A program made the translations under genes and the position numbers. A model generated the notes under the pieces. The model ran no database searches, was not told the DNA's origin, and saw nothing but the letters and a program-made list of their open reading frames with translations. Below, one piece after another: positions 6,207-11,386 of a stretch of 20,053 nt of DNA; within the stretch, counting starts at the first letter, position 1, and every line of letters starts with the position of its first letter. Source of the DNA: a virus; the IMG/VR virus record IMGVR_UViG_3300031773_000062, positions 1 to 20,053 of that record; one strand, 5' to 3'.

Positions 6207-6239
6207 TTGGCATCGGGCCTGCAGCCCGCCCCGTGCCAA
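6207..6239 (+). repeat. 33-bp hairpin repeat, copy 4
   Basis: Differs from copy 2 at a single base in the left core and shares its TTGGCATCGGG arm. Both follow a tRNA CCA end, suggesting that tRNA plus hairpin was duplicated or moved as a unit. Confidence 0.9.
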
Positions 6240-6272
6240 AAGTCAACCCCTAAAAAAAGATTATTTTCGCAG

Positions 6273-6300
6273 TTGACACCACCTTTTATTCTGTCATGAT
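6273..6300 (+). promoter_or_regulatory. promoter, leaderless start for GP88 gene
   Basis: TTGACA (6273-6278), 16-bp spacer, CATGAT (6295-6300) in TGTCATGAT. ATG 6308 is 7 nt downstream. The ATG at 6296 lies inside the -10 box and cannot be the start. Confidence 0.72.
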
Positions 6301-6307
6301 TATATCT

Positions 6308-7102
6308 ATGAAAACTGAAAAAACCATACCGAACCTATTGTCAACACCTTCGAAAATGCCTTGCTTTTCTTTTAACATTCCAGCTTGGAAGTATTGCCCA
6401 GGAGCTAAGGTCTTTATGAATATGGCCAAGAAAGCCAAGGAAGCTTTGGATAATGTCATTTGTTCCTCGTGCTACGCCCTGAAAGGTTTTTATCAAATGC
6501 CAAACGTCGCCGATGCATTAAAGAACAAAGCAAACTTTATTACTGACTCCATTAAAAAAGACAATGGAGATTCTTTTGTTGCTGAAATGGTTGGGCAAAT
6601 TAAAAGAAAGTATTACAAGTCAAATGGTCAAAAGAAAACTTTAAAGAATTGCGACACAGATTTATTTCGTGTTCATGATGCTGGCGATTTGTTTTCCGCA
6701 AAGTATATTAACTGCTGGATTCGAATCTGTGAAGCATTGCCTGACATCCGTTTTTGGTTTCCTACCCGTGAGCATACAAGGGTTGACCAAATGGCTCATT
6801 TGCAACAATTAGCTTTACAACCAAATGCCTGCCTCAAGCCTTCGGCTTTACGATTGGATGAACCCGCTCCACAAATTAAAGGCTTAGATGCGGGGACGTC
6901 TGTTTATACTTCCGAGGAAAAAGCTTTAGAAGACAACCATTACATTTGCCCTGCAACAATTCACGCCTTCCGTATGGGAAAAAAGGAATGGAGAAAAGTT
7001 GACAAGAAAGAACGGGCCAAACTTTCTTCTTGTGCTGGCAATGGCTGCAAGTTATGCTTCATTAAAGGATGCAAAAAAGGCATTGCATACATGGCCCATT
7101 AA
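6308..7102 (+). CDS. GP88-domain phage protein
   Basis: A 264-aa protein resembling the 'Gene product 88' family of phages and mobile elements. Visible hallmarks are MPCFSFNIPAWKYCPGA (residues ~18-34), CSSCYALKGFYQMPNV (~55-70), FRVHDAGDLFSAKYINCW (~120-137) and FWFPTREH (~150). Later Cys-rich segments (HYICPATIHAF, LSSCAGNGCKLCFIKGCKKG) have the spacing of a metal or cluster site; whether it binds zinc or Fe-S is unproven. The family function is unknown. The start is set by the promoter whose -10 ends 7 nt upstream. Two short genes and a terminator follow. Confidence 0.85.
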   Translation: MKTEKTIPNLLSTPSKMPCFSFNIPAWKYCPGAKVFMNMAKKAKEALDNVICSSCYALKGFYQMPNVADALKNKANFITDSIKKDNGDSFVAEMVGQIKRKYYKSNGQKKTLKNCDTDLFRVHDAGDLFSAKYINCWIRICEALPDIRFWFPTREHTRVDQMAHLQQLALQPNACLKPSALRLDEPAPQIKGLDAGTSVYTSEEKALEDNHYICPATIHAFRMGKKEWRKVDKKERAKLSSCAGNGCKLCFIKGCKKGIAYMAH

Positions 7103-7141
7103 TTTATTATAAACAATTAACCTTAAAAAATAGAAAAATGA

Positions 7142-7204
7142 ATGGATATATTAATTATACTTATAGGAAGCTTATTAATGTTTGAGATGTGGAGAAGACA
7201 GTGA
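7142..7204 (+). CDS. 20-aa single-pass membrane micropeptide
   Basis: A tiny frame encoding MDILIILIGSLLMF and a basic tail EMWRRQ: one hydrophobic helix with positive charges at its C-terminal end. Its TGA overlaps a GTG start (GTGA, 7201-7204), the same coupling used throughout. Similar micropeptides occur at 9551, 13532 and 14827, which raises its credibility. Function unknown. Confidence 0.45.
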   Translation: MDILIILIGSLLMFEMWRRQ

Positions 7205-7359
7205 ACTATAATTATTATATCGAAGTTATTAGAAATTACGAAAAGTTATTGGCTGAGGGGAACAGTGAAATTGATGCGGCTTATTTTTTAGCTACAGTGT
7301 TCCCTAATGAGATAACGTTATTACTGACTCAAGGATATTTTAAGGTTCTGAATAATTAG
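7201..7359 (+). CDS. 52-aa hypothetical protein (GTG start)
   Basis: A GTG-initiated frame overlapping the membrane micropeptide by 4 nt. The product is helical and Tyr/Leu-rich (NYYIEVIRNYEKLLAEGNSE...). It stops 12 nt before a strong intrinsic terminator, which fits the last gene of the GP88 unit. No family is recognised. Confidence 0.55.
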   Translation: MNYNYYIEVIRNYEKLLAEGNSEIDAAYFLATVFPNEITLLLTQGYFKVLNN

Positions 7360-7371
7360 TTGCATGCTAGG

Positions 7372-7398
7372 GCACGCCCCGTCTTGGGGCGTGCTTTT
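7372..7398 (+). terminator. intrinsic terminator
   Basis: GCACGCCCC (7372-7380) pairs perfectly with GGGGCGTGC (7386-7394) around loop GTCTT, followed by TTTT. The T run is also the start of the next hairpin repeat. Confidence 0.87.
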
Positions 7399-7429
7399 GG
7401 CACGAAAACGGCAGCCAACCCCGTGCCAA
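7397..7429 (+). repeat. 33-bp hairpin repeat, copy 5
   Basis: TTGGCACG / CGTGCCAA arms with a diverged left core (AAAACGGCAGCCAACC). It lies 40 bp before the -35 box at 7470; the interval holds an A7-CTTTAG-T6 tract. Confidence 0.87.
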
Positions 7430-7469
7430 TTACTCCACAAAAAAAACTTTAGTTTTTTCAAAAAAACCC

Positions 7470-7497
7470 TTGACTTGTAACCTCTATAGTCTATTAT
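7470..7497 (+). promoter_or_regulatory. promoter of the tRNA-like RNA
   Basis: TTGACT (7470-7475), 16-bp spacer, TATTAT (7492-7497). Transcription should begin near 7504, about 25 nt before the tRNA-like 5' end. Confidence 0.7.
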
Positions 7498-7528
7498 TGG
7501 AGATAGTTAATTGAAAGACTTTTATTGT

Positions 7529-7652
7529 GTCCGCGTAGTTTAGTCAGGTCTAGAACAGCGTCTCCTTTACTTCATCTATTCTAGATAATGGTGAAGCAAC
7601 CTGATCAGTTGTGGGATAGGCGAAGACGAGGGTTCGAATCCCTCCGTGGACT
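7529..7652 (+). ncRNA. tRNA-like RNA with enlarged anticodon domain
   Basis: Both ends are those of a tRNA. The acceptor GTCCGCG (7529-7535) pairs with CGTGGAC (7645-7651). A normal D arm follows (GTTT/GAAC around AGTCAGGTCTA, with the conserved GG), and the T arm is GAGGG-TTCGAAT-CCCTC (7628-7644). Between them lie 71 nt instead of about 22. They can form a 12-bp helix 7570-7582 with 7613-7625 (one A-C mismatch) that nearly abuts the T arm, as P2 does in tmRNA. Alternatively they form a hairpin 7570-7596 plus an arm GCAAC-CTGATCA-GTTGT whose 7-nt loop shows an Ile GAU triplet. No CCA is encoded, unlike the two normal tRNAs. It could be a tRNA with an insertion, a decoy, or a processing signal. 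Confidence 0.6.
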
Positions 7653-7653
7653 G

Positions 7654-7728
7654 CTTTTTCTGTAGATCGAAAGATTGAACAACGAGGCGTCAGAGCACGC
7701 CTACAACCCGAAGGGGAGAGAGAAAAAG
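7654..7728 (+). ncRNA. three-hairpin RNA domain after the tRNA-like element
   Basis: CTTTTTCT (7654-7661) is complementary to AGAAAAAG (7721-7728). Within it lie three hairpins: GATC-GAAA-GATT, with a GNRA tetraloop; AGGCGT (7685-7690) with ACGCCT (7697-7702); and CCC-GAAG-GGG. No sensible ORF occupies this strand. The nested symmetry strongly suggests a folded RNA on the same transcript as the tRNA-like element. Confidence 0.5.
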
Positions 7729-7750
7729 GTACAACACACAATTTCACTTT

Positions 7751-7848
7751 GCTAGGTCAGCATGGAGCATGGAACGTGGGAGATGCATCTCCCAAGGCGG
7801 TGCATGTCGCGTTCGCTGAGTACTCGGAGAACTTCCAGCTGACCTAGT
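7751..7848 (+). ncRNA. long-stem RNA domain
   Basis: CTAGGTCAGC (7752-7761) pairs exactly with GCTGACCTAG (7838-7847), and after one bulge the helix continues as TGGAG/CTTCCA. The interior contains the perfect palindrome GGGAGATGCATCTCCC and an outer GAACG/CGTTC pairing. The domain ends just before a new promoter, so it is probably the 3' end of the tRNA-like transcript. No known RNA family is recognised. Confidence 0.5.
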
Positions 7849-7869
7849 ATTAATTTCACAAAAAAAGCA

Positions 7870-7897
7870 TTGACAAAAACCCAAAAACATACATTAT
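7870..7897 (+). promoter_or_regulatory. promoter, leaderless start for 7905 gene
   Basis: TTGACA (7870-7875), 16-bp spacer, CATTAT (7892-7897). ATG 7905 follows after 7 nt. Confidence 0.75.
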
Positions 7898-7904
7898 TAA
7901 AACT

Positions 7905-8132
7905 ATGAAAACTATAAAAAGAATCATCGCATGGCTATCGCCGAAATTCACCTTAACCTATCGCAAGCTCAATGGCGAAGTAGGTAAGTATAAAATCCGT
8001 AAGTTGGATTATTATAACTACTTTGGCAACCTGAAAGAAAATTGGCCTAATGTTGGGGTAAGAGCCTATTGTTACCAGCGGAAAGGAGTTCGCTCCTTTC
8101 GATACGAAGGGATTATCTCAATAGATTCTTAA
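7905..8132 (+). CDS. small WYL-like domain protein, 75 aa
   Basis: After a short basic N-terminus the product reads FTLTYRKLNGEVGKYKI and ends VGVRAYCYQRKGVRSFRYEGIISI. The latter resembles the end of WYL domains ('LRAYCxLRxEVRTFRLDRI'), a ligand- or nucleic-acid-sensing fold found in regulators. At 75 residues only a minimal domain is present, with no DNA-binding helix-turn-helix visible. Stand-alone phage proteins of this type exist, with unknown function. Its TAA overlaps the next ATG by one base. Confidence 0.68.
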   Translation: MKTIKRIIAWLSPKFTLTYRKLNGEVGKYKIRKLDYYNYFGNLKENWPNVGVRAYCYQRKGVRSFRYEGIISIDS

Positions 8133-8500
8133 TGAAGTATTTTTTTATTATATTATTTCTTGCCGTTTCCCCACTACTGGGGAGGCGTGACCGACATGTG
8201 GCTATTGAATGGAATACTTATTCCGTAAATTTAGAGAAGGGGTTATTTAGCTCAGGAAACTCATGGCATGTTTCTCCTTGGCTTGGAGCTTATTATCAGA
8301 CTCAAGAGTGGTGGGTATTCCATTGTGATAAAGGATGGCTTTATCCAGAGAGTGATGGTAACCGAGGGGTATGGTTATATTGGAACAAGGAAAGTGCGTG
8401 GGTCTGGACTAAAGAAGGGGTTTATCCATATGCATGGCACGCTTCAAAAGAAGCATGGTTTGATTTCTGCGTTAAGCCGACAGTCCTAGCAGTGAAGTAG
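8132..8500 (+). CDS. secreted Trp-rich protein, 122 aa
   Basis: A signal peptide (MKYFFIILFLAVSPLLG) precedes a short mature domain with about ten Trp residues: WHVSPWLGAYYQ-Q-WWVFHCDKGWLYPES, GVWLYWNKESAWVWTKEGVYPYAWH and EAWFDF. This pattern of GWLYP / WLWT / YPYLY / WLYF motifs is one I associate with secreted and surface proteins of Verrucomicrobia (Puniceicoccales/Opitutae) and relatives. That suggests capture from, or mimicry of, a host envelope protein. It probably acts outside the cytoplasm; its role is unknown. Coupled by 1-nt overlap to the WYL-like gene. Confidence 0.75.
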   Translation: MKYFFIILFLAVSPLLGRRDRHVAIEWNTYSVNLEKGLFSSGNSWHVSPWLGAYYQTQEWWVFHCDKGWLYPESDGNRGVWLYWNKESAWVWTKEGVYPYAWHASKEAWFDFCVKPTVLAVK

Positions 8501-8502
8501 TT

Positions 8503-8535
8503 TTGGCATGGGGCGAGCAGCCGCCGCCGTGCCAA
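8503..8535 (+). repeat. 33-bp hairpin repeat, copy 6
   Basis: TTGGCATGGGGCG and CCGCCGCCGTGCCAA give an extended, nearly continuous stem around GAGCAG. The core is the GCAGCCGCCGCC variant shared with copy 8. It starts 2 nt after a stop codon and 41 bp before the next -35 box. Confidence 0.9.
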
Positions 8536-8576
8536 TCTTATTCCACAAAAAACTTTACATTTTGTGCAATTAGGGG

Positions 8577-8604
8577 TTGACTATATCTATATTTTTGTCA
8601 AACT
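8577..8604 (+). promoter_or_regulatory. promoter, leaderless start for 8611 gene
   Basis: TTGACT (8577-8582), 16-bp spacer, CAAACT (8599-8604) in TGTCAAACT, giving a TTGAC/GTCAA inverted repeat. ATG is 6 nt downstream. Confidence 0.77.
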
Positions 8605-8610
8605 ATAGGT

Positions 8611-8808
8611 ATGTTTAAAAGATTAAAAGTTATAAAGCCACTACGCATAAACGAACACCTCCTTGAAGTCGGAGATGTCTTTGAAGTTACACAGGTTGCA
8701 CATGATGCGTCAACTAATGCAATCTTCTTTCACCCTGCCGATGTAAAGGGGATGCCTAAAGGGACTTACTGGTTATTCACCGATAAAACTTTTGAGATTA
8801 TAGCTTGA
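8611..8808 (+). CDS. small beta-barrel-like protein, 65 aa
   Basis: The product (LKVIKPLRINEHLLEVGDVFEVTQVAHD...TYWLFTDKTFEII) has the alternating strand pattern of a small SH3-like barrel, with the LxVGDVF motif that often begins one. No family is recognised. It is a one-gene leaderless unit; the next promoter starts inside its last codons. Confidence 0.68.
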   Translation: MFKRLKVIKPLRINEHLLEVGDVFEVTQVAHDASTNAIFFHPADVKGMPKGTYWLFTDKTFEIIA

Positions 8809-8832
8809 CACTAGCTCAAAAATCTACATTAT
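8805..8832 (+). promoter_or_regulatory. promoter, leaderless start for 8840 gene
   Basis: TTGACA (8805-8810, overlapping the preceding stop), 16-bp spacer, CATTAT (8827-8832). ATG 8840 is 7 nt downstream. Confidence 0.73.
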
Positions 8833-8839
8833 TATAATC

Positions 8840-8992
8840 ATGAAAACAATAGATGTAACACCAACATGGGAGGCTCTTATGCCAGCAATGGTTCAAGTCC
8901 TCAGAAACCCAAAAGCCAACAAGGAATCCGTCCAAGGCATTACCGAAGAACTTCTTCGCCTTGCACGAATCGTAGATAGCCAAAACTCATGA
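8840..8992 (+). CDS. 50-aa conserved phage protein
   Basis: The sequence MKTIDVTPTWEALMPAMVQVLRN, then ITEELLRLARIVD, matches a very common small phage protein pattern ('IDVTPTWxxLxPxLLxxL ... EELxRMAxxAD'). It is amphipathic and helical; its function is unknown. A fixed promoter-to-ATG distance supports the start. Its TGA overlaps the next ATG (8989-8992). Confidence 0.72.
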   Translation: MKTIDVTPTWEALMPAMVQVLRNPKANKESVQGITEELLRLARIVDSQNS

Positions 8993-9294
8993 GAAACGAA
9001 GATATGCCACCAGCTCCACCCGTAGATCACTCTCCCATCCTTGACTTATTGGATGATTTCAATCACGCCAGAGAAGCATTGGTGCAGGGACTTAAAAAGA
9101 TTGGATTCTCCGATGAACAAGCTTATGCAAAGATTATGCGTTACCAAACAGAGACACAACGGATGTATAGGACATTTAAAGAAAAACCTAATTTCCGTGA
9201 GGCAGTTTATGATTGGGACGGCAAAGCAGTCTATGATTGGAAAGGCCGTAAAAAAGTCACAATCACCCATAAAGACCTTGACACCGAAGCATAA
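8989..9294 (+). CDS. hypothetical protein with duplicated motif, 101 aa
   Basis: A Pro-rich N-terminus precedes a helical middle (FNHAREALVQGLKKIGFSDEQAYAKIM). Near the C-terminus the motif AVYDWDGK is followed at once by AVYDWKGR, a small internal duplication also visible at DNA level (gcagtttatgattgg / gcagtctatgattgg). No family is recognised. The next promoter lies in its final codons. Confidence 0.7.
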   Translation: MRNEDMPPAPPVDHSPILDLLDDFNHAREALVQGLKKIGFSDEQAYAKIMRYQTETQRMYRTFKEKPNFREAVYDWDGKAVYDWKGRKKVTITHKDLDTEA

Positions 9295-9305
9295 ATCCAC
9301 ATTAT
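9278..9305 (+). promoter_or_regulatory. promoter, leaderless start for 9312 gene
   Basis: TTGACA (9278-9283, inside the preceding gene), 16-bp spacer, CATTAT (9300-9305). ATG 9312 is 6 nt downstream. Confidence 0.73.
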
Positions 9306-9311
9306 TGAATT

Positions 9312-9554
9312 ATGATTAAATTAAAAGATGCACTAAAGAACCTGGGACTGACACAAGAGTTTTACAATGACCTTGAGGCCGATGTACAATCAGACAACAT
9401 TTTAGCTCAAACAGGATTGATCCAATCCACTAAAGAAGATGTGGAAGATGAAGTTGAGCAGTTGGATACCACGGAAGATGCTCGGGACGAAAACGATGAA
9501 AGCGAAGTAGATATGAATATCTTATCTCCAACAATGAAAGCGGTTTACAAATGA
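9312..9554 (+). CDS. acidic protein, paralogue of 16440 gene, 80 aa
   Basis: A highly acidic protein with an amphipathic N-terminus and a C-terminal block STKEDVEDEVEQLD, then DENDESEVDMNILSPTMKAVY. The same C-terminal architecture (SKEDIQDE..., DENDENEIDMTFVSPSMRAVF) ends the protein at 16440, so the two are paralogues. The short conserved SPxMxAV tail looks like a linear docking motif following an acidic linker, which is inference. Its stop overlaps the membrane micropeptide start (ATGA, 9551-9554). Confidence 0.74.
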   Translation: MIKLKDALKNLGLTQEFYNDLEADVQSDNILAQTGLIQSTKEDVEDEVEQLDTTEDARDENDESEVDMNILSPTMKAVYK

Positions 9555-9622
9555 TGATACCAATTGTAATTCTTAGTCTTCTTTGCCTTGTTGTAATTGG
9601 AATATTAACTGACACATTATGA
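9551..9622 (+). CDS. 23-aa single-pass membrane micropeptide
   Basis: Encodes one hydrophobic helix (IPIVILSLLCLVVIGIL) with a short polar tail. Its start overlaps the upstream stop by 4 nt, and its own stop overlaps the next ATG by 4 nt (ATGA, 9619-9622). This double coupling is hard to explain by chance and supports translation. Function unknown. Confidence 0.55.
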   Translation: MMIPIVILSLLCLVVIGILTDTL

Positions 9623-9822
9623 AATTCACTTATCCCAGAGAACTCTCATTTGCACATCCAGATTATAAGGTTGCATGTGATGAAAAAGAAACTCCCACCA
9701 TTGGCGTGGACAACAAGACATATCTGATGGTATGGAACACAATCAAAAAGATTCACGACTATTATTGTTTTGAAGACGATATATTTTATAGCGTGAAAGA
9801 ATACTGGGAAAGGGCAGAATAA
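9619..9822 (+). CDS. hypothetical protein, 67 aa
   Basis: An aromatic-rich small protein (KFTYPRELSFAHPDYKVACDEKE...IHDYYCFEDDIFYSVKEYW). No membrane segment or known motif is seen. It is translationally coupled to the micropeptide upstream and separated by 2 nt from the next gene. Confidence 0.66.
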   Translation: MKFTYPRELSFAHPDYKVACDEKETPTIGVDNKTYLMVWNTIKKIHDYYCFEDDIFYSVKEYWERAE

Positions 9823-9824
9823 TT

Positions 9825-10061
9825 ATGGAAGCAGGAATCGACAGACTAACTTATCAAGTAACTAGCATTCCAGAGTCTATAGACGTTGAATATCCTAACT
9901 TAAAAATTGATGATATTAGCTCTGAGGATTGGCCAAGAAGAAAACGCAAACACGGGGGATGGGAGTACAATGGAAACAAAGTAGGTCAAACCATTGAGTC
10001 CGATGCTGGAACTAAATGGATAATCACAAAAAAGGAATTTATATTAAAATGCATACAATAG
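9825..10061 (+). CDS. hypothetical protein, 78 aa
   Basis: A mixed polar protein with a basic patch PRRKRKHGGWEYNG around residues 36-49 and a C-terminal strand pattern KWIITKKEFILK. I do not recognise it. It overlaps the next gene by 13 nt. Confidence 0.66.
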   Translation: MEAGIDRLTYQVTSIPESIDVEYPNLKIDDISSEDWPRRKRKHGGWEYNGNKVGQTIESDAGTKWIITKKEFILKCIQ

Positions 10062-10213
10062 ACACAATAGAAACAGATTCCACAATTAAAGATATGAATC
10101 TAACACGGGCGCAATTGATTGATTACCTTCTTGACCTTATGGTACATGGAGACAAAGAAGAAAGAAAAGAGGCGCAAGAAAAATTGTATGTAATTTGCCC
10201 AAAGAGGTATTAA
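10049..10213 (+). CDS. small helical protein, 54 aa
   Basis: Starting at 10049 the product is MHTIDTIETDSTIKDMNLTRAQL..., a charged helical protein (LIDYLLDLMVHGDKEERKEAQEKL). An in-frame ATG at 10016 lies well inside the upstream gene and is less likely. It is the last gene of the unit that starts at 9312 and is followed by an intrinsic terminator. Confidence 0.62.
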   Translation: MHTIDTIETDSTIKDMNLTRAQLIDYLLDLMVHGDKEERKEAQEKLYVICPKRY

Positions 10214-10262
10214 AAATTTGTATTGTATATATAGGGAGTTGTTTCCCTCTTGTTATTACTGG

Positions 10263-10302
10263 CCCCTGTCGAGGTTGACGCCCTCGGCAGGGGTTCTTTT
10301 TG
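10263..10302 (+). terminator. intrinsic terminator, CCCCTG-type
   Basis: CCCCTGTCGAGG (10263-10274) pairs over 12 bp with CCTCGGCAGGGG (10282-10293), one G.T pair, then TTCTTTTT. The same stem sequence recurs at 12436 and, diverged, at 13639. Confidence 0.87.
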
Positions 10303-10417
10303 TATAAGTCAAGTTGCCCGTTTTGCCCGTTTTCTGCAAATAGGCTTAATAGGTACTTGCCAAATATATCCTCTATAGGGCATTTGCCCTGCTGGGGCGA
10401 AAAACCACTAAACCAGA
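10303..10417 (+). other. non-coding interval with short repeats
   Basis: No credible gene. It holds a direct repeat TTGCCCGTT/TTGCCCGTT (10315-10331 region) and two small hairpins, GGGCA-TT-TGCCC (10378-10389) and GCCC-TGCT-GGGGC, just before hairpin copy 7. These may be further RNA 3'-end structures; otherwise I see nothing here. Confidence 0.4.
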
Positions 10418-10450
10418 TTGGCACGGGATTTGCAGCCCGCCCCGTGCCAA
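10418..10450 (+). repeat. 33-bp hairpin repeat, copy 7
   Basis: TTGGCACGGG / CCCGTGCCAA, 10-bp arms, with core ATTTGCAGCCCGC. The following -35 box is only 29 bp away, the shortest interval in the set; the A7-CTTTATC-T6 tract abuts the repeat directly. Confidence 0.9.
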
Positions 10451-10479
10451 AAAAACTTTATCTTTTTTGCAATTAAGTG

Positions 10480-10507
10480 TTGACTTTATAGAATTTTCTG
10501 GCAGACT
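10480..10507 (+). promoter_or_regulatory. promoter, leaderless start for 10514 gene
   Basis: TTGACT (10480-10485), 16-bp spacer, CAGACT (10502-10507) within GGCAGACTATAAT. ATG is 6 nt downstream. Confidence 0.75.
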
Positions 10508-10513
10508 ATAATC

Positions 10514-10702
10514 ATGACTAAATCAAAAACCACATTAAAAGAGGGCGACATCGTAATCGCAAGCACAAATGAAATTTACATTATTGAAGAAATTGTGAAT
10601 CATCCGACGTGGGGAGAGGTTGCAAACTGCCGTTTGTATCAGTCACAAGTCAGGCATGGTATCCGTTGCAAGGGATTGAGAAAGCATCCATTTTTTTCCT
10701 AA
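10514..10702 (+). CDS. small beta-barrel-like protein, 62 aa
   Basis: A basic protein with LKEGDIVIASTNEIYIIEEIV, the strand pattern of a small SH3/KOW-like barrel, then a Cys/Arg-rich tail (GIRCKGLRKHPFF). RNA or DNA binding would fit but is inference. One-gene unit; the next promoter begins 5 nt after its stop. Confidence 0.66.
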   Translation: MTKSKTTLKEGDIVIASTNEIYIIEEIVNHPTWGEVANCRLYQSQVRHGIRCKGLRKHPFFS

Positions 10703-10707
10703 AAGCC

Positions 10708-10735
10708 TTGACTTCACTAAATTTTTTGTCATACT
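10708..10735 (+). promoter_or_regulatory. promoter with A-rich leader
   Basis: TTGACT (10708-10713), 16-bp spacer, CATACT (10730-10735) in TGTCATACTATTATTA. The predicted leader of ~33 nt contains ATTAAGATTAA and ends AAAAAACC-ATG. Confidence 0.76.
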
Positions 10736-10774
10736 ATTATTAGAATTAAGATTAACCTCATATTATAAAAAACC

Positions 10775-11071
10775 ATGTCAGACCCAACCAAAACCTATAT
10801 TACCGACGGCAACCAAATCGGCAAAGACGCATTCGATGCAGGCTATGAGGGTCGGCTGTCCGATTGCATGAACCCCTCCGTCTACGCTGACGTGGGTGAG
10901 AACTGGCGCATCTGGTCTGAGAATTATCAGGCTGGCCAACGTGACGCTCGTTCTGACGAGATGGATTTTGTGGCTGATGCTCAGTCCCCTGATGCTACTG
11001 GTCAAAACCAGTGGAGGCAGGACGAGGCCGTGGATCTCGACTATGGTTACCACGCCTTTCACGACATGTGA
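10775..11071 (+). CDS. acidic hypothetical protein, 98 aa
   Basis: A polar, acidic protein (TDGNQIGKDAFDAGYEGRLSD...YQAGQRDARSDEMDF). The 'AFDAGYEGR ... YQAGQRDAR' pair resembles two copies of an A-x-x-AGxxGRxxA-type helix motif. Codons are strikingly C/G-ending compared with leaderless neighbours, suggesting selection for high expression. It stands alone behind its own leadered promoter and is followed 2 nt after its stop by a hairpin repeat. No family is recognised. Confidence 0.72.
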   Translation: MSDPTKTYITDGNQIGKDAFDAGYEGRLSDCMNPSVYADVGENWRIWSENYQAGQRDARSDEMDFVADAQSPDATGQNQWRQDEAVDLDYGYHAFHDM

Positions 11072-11073
11072 GA

Positions 11074-11105
11074 TTGGCACGGGGCGGGCAGCCGCCGCCA
11101 TGCCA
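11074..11105 (+). repeat. 33-bp hairpin repeat, copy 8
   Basis: TTGGCACGGGGCGGGC and GCCGCCGCCATGCCA form the longest stem of the set around AGCC; the final A of the right arm is changed to T. It lies 90 bp before the next -35 box. Confidence 0.88.
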
Positions 11106-11165
11106 TATTGTTTTATAGGTATTTGTATGCATTTATATTAAAAGTGCATACATCCTACAGTACGA
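11106..11165 (+). repeat. TGCATACA inverted-repeat spacer element, copy 1
   Basis: The extra ~50 bp between hairpin and promoter contains TGTATGCA (11124-11131) and TGCATACA (11145-11152), inverted around TTTATATTAAAAG. Similar DNA follows copies 10 and 11, and partly copies 9 and 12. Confidence 0.65.
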
Positions 11166-11195
11166 AAAAAAAAGATAAAAAAGGTAAAAAAAATG

Positions 11196-11223
11196 TTGAC
11201 CTTTTCAAAAAATTCTATTTAAT
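11196..11223 (+). promoter_or_regulatory. promoter, second class, leaderless start
   Basis: TTGACC (11196-11201), 16-bp spacer, TTTAAT (11218-11223) in CTATTTAATTAA. ATG 11231 is 7 nt downstream. Confidence 0.68.
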
Positions 11224-11230
11224 TAAAATC

Positions 11231-11386
11231 ATGAAAAGTTGGAAAAGAAAAGTAGTTTGGATGTCGTTGCCTATGCCAAAGTTGGATTGGGAAACCTTTA
11301 AGAGAACCTGTTCACACTTGAGTGTTGAAGACGCCAAGGATCGTGCAGTTGTAGTGATGGAAAGAATACAAAAGAAAAAGTCTTGA
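11231..11386 (+). CDS. basic 51-aa hypothetical protein
   Basis: A Lys/Arg/Trp-rich small protein (KSWKRKVVWMSLPMPKLDWETF...) with a helical C-terminus. The start is placed by the promoter; an upstream in-frame extension runs through the A/T-rich spacer and is not believable. Its TGA lies in the -35 box of the next promoter. Function unknown. Confidence 0.64.
   Translation: MKSWKRKVVWMSLPMPKLDWETFKRTCSHLSVEDAKDRAVVVMERIQKKKS

Noticed and set aside
6085-6299. Two overlapping frames across tRNA-Leu
   Set aside because: They translate the tRNA and the hairpin repeat; no protein-like signal is seen.
7529-7652. Group I intron inside a tRNA
   Set aside because: The excess is only about 50 nt, too short for a group I intron, and the flanking bases do not rebuild a normal anticodon stem.
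7550-7747. 65-aa leftward frame
   Set aside because: It lies over the tRNA-like RNA and its structured tail, has no promoter, and reads the T arm backwards.
7529-7848. A tmRNA, or a GOLLD/ROOL-type giant RNA
   Set aside because: The tRNA-like part is only 124 nt with no visible tag reading frame, and the whole is far shorter than GOLLD or ROOL with no recognised shared sequence.
10778-11101. 107-aa leftward frame opposite the 10775 gene
   Set aside because: Long only because the sense gene is GC-rich at third positions; it also covers a hairpin repeat.
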